A stretch of DNA of 64,000 nt from Emergomyces orientalis (taxonomy: Eukaryota > Ascomycota > Eurotiomycetes > Onygenales > Ajellomycetaceae). Each line of letters starts with the position of its first letter. Within the stretch, counting starts at the first letter, position 1. Under the pieces are notes generated by a model. The model was not told the origin of the DNA. It ran no database searches and saw nothing but the letters and a program-made list of their open reading frames with translations. Where the stretch lies: assembly GCA_002110485.1 (NCBI GenBank), contig MOWL01000068.1:124001-188000 (forward strand), in the 5' to 3' direction. The translations under genes and the position numbers were made by a program. This document shows positions 55,604 to 64,000 of this stretch, piece by piece.

Positions 55604-56691
55604 CTAAGATGCTGACCCATCAATAAATCCCAAAATATCTTGAAGAAGTTGTTCGCGGTGCGTGATATACAAACCTGTCAAGAAATTGAACTGATCAGCA
55701 AATGGAATGGAGGATGTCATTTTGAAAACTGTCCGAAAAAAAGAAGGCCAAGGAATTTACGCACCATGAGCTCCCGACTCATACTTCCTAACAATCGTCC
55801 TAGGAACAATTTCCTTGACGACTTTGGTACTAGACTCATACGGACAGCCCAAATCTTGATCTCCATGGACACTCATGATGGGGAGGTCTGTCTCTGCACC
55901 AAGTTTTCGCAAGCGGTCGGTGAAGTCCATGCTCGTGATGATCTGGACACAGCGCTCGATGGCAACGGAATCGGCTGCGGCAACAATGCCCTCGAGCCGG
56001 CGGATTGTGGACTCTGATAACTTGCGCTCTGACGAAAATACAGCGAGCGATGGCGGGAGAGCTTCATGGGTGTAGTCGGGCCGTGAAGTACGGAATCCTT
56101 CAATAATCGAGTCCCACAGCTCGCGCGATGGCGCGGTGGGATTTTCTGGTGTAGCCAGAGGAGAAGGAAGGGCGGGGCCTATCCAGAAAAACCCCTATAA
56201 TGTTGACCGGACGCTGTTAGTCTGAAAGTAACAAGAAACCGATAATAGTTATGGGTTAAGCGTTTTCATACCTTGCAGTTATTTCTGACGTATTCGCTAC
56301 GTTCGTATGCCAGCAGAGTTTCTCCTGGACCCATACTAGCTGCAACAAAGACAAACGGACCGATATCAAGTTTCTCCAATAGATGTGCAGTGTCCTGGGC
56401 GAAGACGTTATAGTCTATCTGCTCCGTACCCGGTTCGGCACCATTCCAGTCACTTTGGCCGAAACCACGCCGGTCAGGGGCAATGCATCTGAATCGATAA
56501 GTTTCGCAGAGGGGCAAAGTCTGATGCTCAAACATCAGCGAAGACATTGGCCATCCGTGGATGAATACCAGCACTGGTTTCTGTTTGTTTGCGTAGGTTT
56601 TGTCCATTCGGAATGGTGGAGGATTGGTTGTAGGTTGGTAATCCCTATAGAACAGCTGGGCTCCGTCAAAGGGGCTGGTGAAGCGAGGCAT
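55604..56691 (-). CDS. Alpha/beta hydrolase
   Basis: Exons 56691-56272, 56194-55765 and 55674-55604, 306 residues. Core motifs are VLVFIHGWPMSSLMFEHQ (oxyanion hole), RCIAPDRRGFGQSDW, a nucleophile elbow AASMGPG with the catalytic Ser, the acid strand MSVHGDQDLGCPYE and the catalytic His in SGAHGLY, split from the last exon. This is the layout of haloperoxidase or epoxide-hydrolase-like alpha/beta hydrolases; the substrate is not predictable. The elbow has Met where many have Gly or Tyr, which is common in chloroperoxidase-type members. Confidence 0.88.
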
Positions 56692-58519
56692 GTTTCGGTA
56701 GCAATAAAGAGTATGTTTTATGATCTAGGTAATGACAATGGTTTGATGCTGGATTATCGTCAACTTTTGAAGAATGCAGAGACGATATCAGAAGCGGTGG
56801 AGAGGGCTTTTATAAACCATCTTGGGACAATGCATCCACTAAGAGCAGAGGCGGAACATAACGAGGGGGAACATGTATGTGGGCCTTCGTTTTACATCAT
56901 GTTCAAGAGAGTTGTCAGGATGGATTCAATTTGACAAGCGCCATCTTGGCTCCCCCCTGCTCGGGGGAAAAGTGTTAAGAATATGGGTGCGCTAGGTACG
57001 CGATCATATCGTTAAAGTGTCATGAAACTCAACCACATACGAGGCTTCGCCCCTCCCACCAGCAGTTTCGGGATAACGTTATGGCCAGACCAGGCCATAT
57101 ATCATCACCACCATTGCCGCCTCAGAAACGATGAGCGAACAAAACTGTTTGTGAATTTTGCGGCTTAAAGGATTGACAGCCATGATGTTATGGGGTTATT
57201 AACTGTTGAAACATGTTAAGGGTCCAAAGGACTCAGAACGTTGTTTGGATAAAGCCCTGCTGGTCCTCCGCTTCCTAATGGCTTTAATGGCGTAGTTACT
57301 ACACATCCATTTGGGTGCCGTGCCATATTCGAGCAGTAAATTAACGACTATCCTGATCTTTTCCGGATTCCTGTAATTTCAGTGATGTTCTTCAGCCTCA
57401 TCCTCCTTCCCTTCCCATCACCAGCTGAGAGAGCGGTTTATTCCACAAGAAACGACGTAAACAGGGTTGTTTTTCGGTCCCCTCCCGTTCCCAGATGCCA
57501 TTTTAGGCTCCGTATTGCAAGGTGGATCTTGAATTCGGCGTCCCTCATTTGTCCCCTTCGTCTCCTATATATGATTTGATATCCTTATTCAATTTTCCGG
57601 TAAGGTCATTTGCTCAAATAATCAACAGAAAGCAGGTTGACCATCTTTAAGGATTGTCGTCAACGCACCCAGTTTCTATTAAGGGCCTTGGGCCTGCCAA
57701 AGCCAAGATTAAGTTCCCGCCCGTTGACAACTAACAGCTATCATTTCTACATACCGTAATTATGGATTCCTGCGAACCCAGACATGCCCCTGAATTCTAG
57801 TATTTTGATCTGGCGCCAGTCCCATTCGAAAAGAAGGATTTCGCACATGAGAGGGAGCATTGCTAATTGCCAATTGTCAATTGAGTCCATAAATGCAATG
57901 TCCTCCATACACCAGCATGTTGCCTGCTACTGGCATAACTTTCTAAATATTTACGGTGATGGGGCAGATAAAAATAACCCCAGTTCACGCAGCCTAGGAA
58001 GTGGAGTTTGTTGCCATTGACTATCCAAGAAAATATCCCAATGACAATCCAGGCTGTTCCGTCGTTATGGGTTTCAGCTGTGCCAAATGGAGCAAGGAAG
58101 TCCTAGTTTTTTCCTATGATCTCTCTGTCGATGCCGTGGCAAGGTGGCAGACTGGCGTGATATTTCTCTCAGTTCTCCCATCGCAATGTTCAACCGCCCC
58201 ATTCGTTCAATCACAACACGCTCTTTAACTCAATCTTTTCTTTTCTTTTTCGTATACTGATATATTTTCACCACAACAACCGCAGTCTGCGTATCTGCGC
58301 AGATTTCCCCGACCCCGTCACTCCTCAGACAGACAGGCTGACTTAGAAATTTCAGATTCATCGAGGGCCTTCATTGAAGATTCGCCTCCTGGCAGGCGCT
58401 TGACAACCAGCGCTGTTATTCTCTCCTAGTAGAAGCGCTGGTATTCATTTCTTTGTATCCACGGAGTAACTCACACACCAGGAGCCAGGAATCAAACGAT
58501 CCCTCATTCCTATCCGAAA
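56692..58519. other. Intergenic, no gene recognised
   Basis: 1.8 kb, the longest gene-free stretch outside the transposons. No frame shows introns or motifs; it lies between divergent genes, one of them a pseudogene, so part may be decayed promoter or exon sequence. Confidence 0.4.
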
Positions 58520-60053
58520 ATGGAGCAGTGATCTACTTCAAACTCTTCCGAAGGCCCCAACAGCTTGCCAGGATCGCCCCTAAAGGCATCCGAGAAGACC
58601 AAAGACCCTAGCCATTCGATTCTTCCCTACCATAATGAACCTCCCTGATCGTTATTCCGCGTAGATTCCGCCGGCGAGAGCGGCCGCAGCGGAATCCACC
58701 CCATCAATTTCTTGAAAGTCTACATTAAGAGTACCAATCGCGTCTCAATGATTGTAAATGTGCTTTGGCCCTTTTTCCCCGCCGCAATCGGTGTTAATTT
58801 TGCTCGTCCCGAGCTTCACCTTTGGATTTTTAGTTTTAACTATATTGCCATGGTACCGACGGCCAATTTGCTAGGGTTCGCAGGGGCCGAGTTGGCTCGA
58901 AAGCTGCCAAAAGTTTTTGGTATTTTGTTGGAAACCGCATTGAGCTCGTTGGTGGAAATAGTTCTGTTGATGGTTCTGATGTCCAATGATGTGAACAATA
59001 ATTTGATCCCTGTTATCCATGCGGCAATTTTGGGCTCGATTTTGGCCAACTTATTGCTTTGTCTGGGGATGTGTTTTTTCGTTGGTGGACTGAGGCGCGA
59101 TGACCAGACATTCCATGAAGTTATTAGCGAGACGGGTTCTGGAATGTTGCTTGTCACTGGGTTTTTGGCCTCCTAATACCCAGTGCATTCTTTTCCGCTC
59201 TTTCAGGGAGCACAACGGTCGATGGCCCTTTCACCGCCCAATTGCTCCTGGAAAATACTCGTACCATCAGTCGAGCGACTCTTTTAGTTGCGTTTTTCAT
59301 GTAAGGACATTTTTGCATCTACCGGGGAAAATGTGAATTGGGTCGACGTGTGCTGACACGTGTCTAGCCTTTTATTTTTCAATCTTCGAAGCCATAACAG
59401 CATATATGATGAGGTTCTTGAATTGGATGAAGAAAAAGATGAAGACAGGGTTGATGAAAGGCGAAGAGCGAAACTTACCTTCACAGAGTGCATGGTAGCT
59501 ATTGCCATCGCGCTCGCCTGTGTCTCAATGTCTGCCGTGTTCCTGGTTGAAGAAATACCTCCTATCGTCGAAAGAGGCGTACCAGACACTTTCATGGGCC
59601 TTATCTTGGTCCTTCTAGTCGAGAAGGCGGCCGAGCATCTAGTTGCTATCGATGAAGCTTGGTAGGCTAGAATCCCCCTCTTCGTTGTGTGTATATACAT
59701 TTCTTCAAGCTAACGTCCTTCTTTTTACTCTGAAGGGACAATCAAATAAATTTCGCTCTTTTCCACTGCCTTGGACCGTCCATTCAAACAGCTCTCTTCA
59801 ATGCTCCCCTGGTTGTCATCGTTGGCTGGGGCCTAGGAAAGGACATGGATCTGAACTTCAAAATATTCATGATTGTCATGCTCGTGCTCTCGATTTTGGT
59901 TGTTGGGAACTTCCTCCGCGATAACAAATCAAATTATCTAGAAAAGGCGCTGCTTGTTCTGGTGGATATTATCATCGCCGTGACATCTTGATACTATCCA
60001 AATCCACATGATGGAACAACAAACGTTCAGGTGCCGGCAGGAGGACATCATTG
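58520..60053 (+). pseudogene. Vacuolar Ca2+/H+ exchanger (VCX/CAX type), broken
   Basis: The gene is recognisable over its length: HPINFLKVYIKSTNRVS, NVLWPFFPAAIGVNFARPE, NYIAMVPTANLLGFAGAELA, LGSILANLLLCLGMCFFVGG, VISETGSGMLLVTGF, FMGLILVLLVEKAAEH, and a last exon with VVIVGWGLGKDMDLNF. Two introns (about 59299-59368 and 59661-59735) keep good sites. Breaks: TGA at 58529-58531 (codon four) and at 58647-58649, a homopolymer indel at 59162-59166 (TTTTT where TTT keeps GFGLLIPSAFF), and TGA at 59989-59991 where the family has Trp before YYPNP. An active copy would move Ca2+ into the vacuole in exchange for protons. Confidence 0.85.
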
Positions 60054-60675
60054 AGTGTTGATATCGAACAACACTGAGCGGCCCGGTTCTTTTTCGTTTC
60101 TTGTCCCTCTCTCTATACGTGACACTTCACCTTGCATTGTTAACCTATTTTATCTAAATAAATCCACGTCCTGTTCCCAGGTACGGCTCAGCTCATTAGA
60201 ATCATGGACAGATGAAGCCTGAAGCCAAAAAATCATGCTAATTCGGTTTCCTTGACTTGTGAGATTTTTGTTGAGCTTTTCATCTGCATACATATGGCGA
60301 CTCTTTCTGGATTTTCATTTTCTTGTGGCAGCATTAAAATGTATATAGATTATCGCTCCGCATCGCGTGCAAATGGAGGTGTTTGATAATAATACTATGA
60401 CATCATTAACTTTTTGTCAATACGATTTGTCTTTGAAACAAAGCCGACGCAGTGGAGTCAGACCTAATATATGCAATAATGTAAAACAGTCAAGCTTCGC
60501 AAATAAATGGAATAAGTAACAAAGTATTTTGTTAAACCTTGTTAGGTGTGAGGATTAAGTTTCAGGGACCATCTCAACGCTGGGGAAGTTATGCATGTTT
60601 ACGCCAATTGACTTTGATCCGGCGCCAACCCTCACGTGTGTTTATTTACAACACCACTGGGAGAAGAACCAAACC
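60054..60675. other. Intergenic upstream of coiled-coil gene
   Basis: 3' flank of the exchanger pseudogene and promoter of the next gene. A frame from an ATG at 60595 runs into the next gene in frame. No separate gene seen. Confidence 0.45.
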
Positions 60676-61247
60676 ATGGCAAACAACCAAATATCACTTC
60701 AAGAGAAGGTTGCCAATACGTTCAGGGAACGAAACATTCCTGTTAAACGTGACGACATCGCCGCCGCTCTAGCAGATGCCGACACTTGCAAATGGATAGA
60801 AAGCCATCTTACCCCAGAAACCCTTTCTGTCGAAGGAGGAATTTACCTTGTATGTCCTCCCTTACTCCGCACAAACAAACAACAGCCTGCTCCTAACCAA
60901 TCTCTTATTAACCGATATCTTTTTTATCCCTAAGGTATACAAAACTCGAAGCGACTGGATTGTTCAAAAGCATCTTACAAGGACAAGAAATATCCTCGAC
61001 AAGACCCTTCCAGGACGATGAAATCCGCGACGCGATTGGATCACTCAAAGCTTCCACTGCGGCCATTGAGAACCAGCAGACGGAAACATTGAGGTTGCAA
61101 TGCAAGGAACTTAAGTCCCAGTTTCGCAATGGAAATCAGTCTCGACAACAGGAAGCGAAGGCGTGGGGGCAATTGAAAAATAAGCACGCGCTGGAGAAGC
61201 AGCAGATTGATGTTGCGGTAAAGTTGGACCCTGGATAAATGCTGCTT

Positions 61248-61280
<33 letters not shown>

Positions 61281-62509
61281 GGTTTGCTTGCGTACATTAT
61301 ATTGACGGCTTCTTGCAGGTTGAAGACCTCACCCACGACTTTGAGACGACTCTCGGTTCAGTGCAGTCCTTGTTGTCAACCGAGTCCAACACCTTGCTCC
61401 CCCAATTGGCTAGCAAATTGAAAGACGACGATCGATCCATGGAGAGCTTGGAAAAATTAGCCTCAACAATTCAAGTAGATACTAATGATAGGGAGCTTAG
61501 TGCACGAGCTACTGAGCTCACTGCGAAGCTCGCTAGGTATCTTGCCGAGGAAGTTCACACGCGGTTGGACCGACTCTATATTGAATTTTTGCACAACTGT
61601 CCGCCGGGTCCGGATGATGATGAGGAAGAAGCTCTAGCGACTCTCCAGGAAGAAATCAACTCATTATATTCGGAAATCGAAATTCTTTCAGAGATGACCA
61701 CCCAACAGGAATTCAGGGTTCCCATACTTCGCGCCCTTCAGAGTCGCGGGTCAGAAGCTCGTTCTATTTCTCAACAACAATTGGAGCAGGTTCGTACCCT
61801 CCCTCCTATTGTGCCTTTCGTTATCATACACCCAACGGATTTAATATAAATACTGATTCTCAAATAATAGATTTTCGATACTATACTTGAGTTAACACAG
61901 TCCGCTGAACGAATAACCGAAAGGCTAAATAATCGGCAATCCCACCGAACCGCTTTGAACTATCTAGCTACAAAGTACAAATCCGAACAAGACAACAAAC
62001 AGTCCGAGCAGCAGACAGGAAAAACAACCACAGCACAAAAACGCCTGTCTCGACTATCATACGCACCCTCGACCCCCAAAAATACTGACCGAGAAGGTTC
62101 ACTCTCCCTCCCGCTTGATCACGGCTCTAAAACGCTAGAACAGCTTCTCCGGCGGCTCGGAGTTTCCATAATCGACCTCGTGGAAAGTGGCTTAACAGAG
62201 GACGCATCAGCCGCTCTTGATGAAAAAAGGCAGCACATGCTGGAAATGCTTCAAAATCTGCAATCTACAGCCGAATCTCCCCTTGCTATCTACTTGGGAT
62301 CGGCGGACCAAGCTGCCCAGCTACTGCATTCAGCGTTGTATGCAGATACGAATTTCGAAGTTTCTATGGCCGACGGCGCGCAGGATCAGAAACTTGGCGC
62401 CTTGGAGAGTCAGATTGAAGTGCTCCGGAAGGGTATTGAAGGGCTTAATGTTGATATCTTGCATGACGGGGACAAGGCGCAGGAGATGTTTATGGAGAGG
62501 TGGGGATGA
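60676..62509 (+). CDS. Coiled-coil protein, candidate augmin (HAUS3-like) subunit
   Basis: Exon 1 60676-60849; exon 2 from about 60935 to 61217; exon 3 61319-61789; exon 4 61871-62509; about 460 residues. The N-terminus (KRDDIAAALADADTCKWIESHL then TPETLS and LEATGLFKSIL) resembles the HAUS augmin-like subunit 3 N-terminal domain, and the rest is helical and coiled. Augmin recruits gamma-tubulin to spindle microtubules. The call rests on resemblance only. The exon 1 to exon 2 junction does not keep frame with canonical sites: acceptor TAAG at 60934 leads to a frame that is off by one because of four A after ATAC. Intron 2 contains 29 consecutive T. Confidence 0.55.
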
Positions 62510-63543
62510 GAAACAAGTTTTCGTTCCAAGAAATCATTTTTTGATATCTGATCCTGCTTCATTCCTTTCTTTTTTTGATTCTCTTACCCCTTTCTTTTCC
62601 CCTTCCCTTCCCCTTCCCATCCCCCTTTCTCTCACTTTTTGTCGCTTCAGGGCGTTTTTGGCCTTCGCGGAATAGGTTCTTAACTATTGTTTAATGCTCA
62701 CACAACGGTGACGAGCCTATCAACCTTGAAGCCCGCCCCTGCAAGTTGGTATAGAATTTTGCGCAATATCACCTCAAATTTGATAATTGCACAGGGCTCT
62801 CCCTTCCTATTGCACCTGCGTTTTAACCTCTTCCTCCCTTGAAAATCATGTGACCCCTTGGTTAGTCATCCAGTGTTTCTAGGCCCAGACTGTGGAATTA
62901 AATTGGACACAGCGGAATTCCAGCAGGAAACGTGTTCAACAAGCGATTGTTGTGTTGAAGGAGTAAAAGTTCGTCCATACACCAGTTCATATCCATTATC
63001 TATTTGGTATATTTCTCTCGACGGTTTGATTTATATGTTCTGGTTAATTCCTGCTCTGAGACGCTTCCTCCTCAATGAAGCTGCCTTTTCTTATGGGTCT
63101 TTAATCGTTAAAAAGCAACACTCCTTGCTGGGTCTTGTCTCAAGGTCCAATCGGCCTCTAGCCTACATTTCGGGATATACACTTAATTGTGTGTAGGTAC
63201 GTGCGGACCCAGAACGACACTTGCCAGGATTGAGATTGTTCGTTGATGCACGAAGTATCTCAGATCAGAGATATGATACCCTTTTGAACAATCGGATCCA
63301 TCTATTTCAGAACTTGTGGCTGCGGTTATATTCCTATCAAACCTTCTTGCCCGCCAAATTTAATTCGACACCAAACTTGCGCCTACAATGCAAGGGTCAT
63401 TACCAAGCAGAGCTTTTCATTCTACCCTGAGATACAACAATCGCGTGACGCTCTCTTCATGCGTGGAAACTTGGCTTGACATGGAATAAATTCTGGTGGA
63501 AGAGTAAATGAAGCCTCCCACAGGCTGAAAACATTCACACAAA
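62510..63543. other. Intergenic with pyrimidine-rich tract
   Basis: Downstream of the coiled-coil gene a C/T-rich run occupies about 62575-62640. The remainder is presumably leader and promoter of the cyclin gene. No gene recognised. Confidence 0.45.
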
Positions 63544-64000
63544 ATGAACGGACGAAAGGAGGAACTAGAAAGTGACGTGACACTTGATCTAACGTCATCA
63601 GTGGGCCGGCTTTCTCTTTCCCCGAAGCCGTCAACCCAGCCTGCTACTTCTAGTTCTGTTGAGGACGTTAAATCATCTTATTATGATGAAGTATTCAGCC
63701 TTCCTCCTGAGTCAGCTTTGATGATTCTTTGCGCGCATGTGAACAAATTAGCCAAACTTACTGGCGATGTCCCCTCATCTACACCAATTGGAAACGCATT
63801 CATCACATCCCAGACAACGGATGAAAACCGGGCCAACCGTCCAACAGGAAACAACTTATCGAACACCAGCCCGAAAACTGGGACAAAACATCCCGAAACC
63901 GTCTCCCCGATGATATTAATCAAGACATTTTACTGCAAGCAAATATCCCCGATATCCCTGGAAGACTACCTCCTTCGAGTCCATCGTTACTGCCCAATGT
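63544..64000 (+). CDS. Pho80/Pcl-type cyclin (partial, cut by window end)
   Basis: ATG at 63544 opens a frame of 152 codons that runs off the right edge without a stop. The first 110 residues are Ser/Thr/Pro-rich and poorly ordered, with SLPPESALMILCAHVNKLAKL as a helical patch. The visible end reads MILIKTFYCKQISPISLEDYLLRVHRYCPM, the start of the Pho80/Preg/Pcl cyclin fold. Such cyclins pair with the Pho85-type kinase and control phosphate or nutrient responses. The rest of the fold lies outside. Introns could also occur beyond the edge. Confidence 0.8.
   Translation, partial: MNGRKEELESDVTLDLTSSVGRLSLSPKPSTQPATSSSVEDVKSSYYDEVFSLPPESALMILCAHVNKLAKLTGDVPSSTPIGNAFITSQTTDENRANRPTGNNLSNTSPKTGTKHPETVSPMILIKTFYCKQISPISLEDYLLRVHRYCPM

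Noticed and set aside
56383..56934. 183-residue plus-strand frame
   Set aside because: Mostly antisense of the alpha/beta hydrolase first exon.

Overview
The window is nuclear DNA of a filamentous ascomycete. Genes carry short GT-AG introns (about 50-250 bases) with recognisable branch sites. The gene set is typically fungal: a Zn2Cys6 regulator, Kre9-type wall protein, Dot5-type peroxiredoxin, fungal HNH_2 nuclease and Pho80-type cyclin. Several repeats look damaged by RIP (repeat-induced point mutation). The mix of gene-dense GC-normal stretches and AT-rich repeat islands would suit Onygenales (Ajellomycetaceae-like), but that placement is inference.

Layout. 1-2025: decayed LINE running off the left edge. 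2485-8896: HNH_2 nuclease-like gene (+), complex I subunit NuzM (-), nuclear peroxiredoxin Dot5-like (-), secreted App1/DUF2183-type protein (-). 10075-20488: one large DNA transposon with 164-bp terminal inverted repeats and TA flanks. It holds a mutated Tc1/mariner transposase reading inward from the left, an unrecognised second gene reading inward from the right, and a nested, nearly intact LINE in the middle. 21868-43723: Zn2Cys6 regulator, BTB protein, an LTR-like remnant, a possible small secreted protein, a PAP2-type membrane enzyme, leukotriene A4 hydrolase, Cbp3, Tip41, Aurora kinase, Atp23, glutamate 5-kinase and Kre9. 44206-49182: a young Ty1/copia element with identical LTRs and an ACCTC target duplication. 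49331-64000: SRP receptor beta, a short-chain dehydrogenase, cystathionine beta-synthase, an alpha/beta hydrolase, a broken Ca2+/H+ exchanger, a candidate augmin subunit, and the start of a Pho80-type cyclin cut by the right edge.

The host genes do not form a cluster. They are housekeeping genes: respiratory chain assembly (NuzM, Cbp3, Atp23), mitosis (Aurora, augmin candidate), TOR/PP2A signalling (Tip41), amino-acid synthesis (glutamate kinase, CBS), redox control and wall building. The most unusual material is mobile: the two-gene inverted-repeat transposon with its unknown convergent gene, the nested LINEs that share a 5' end, and the copia element whose Gag-Pol frame is split by one UGA before the nucleocapsid zinc knuckle. 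All coordinates and splice sites were derived by hand from the sequence.
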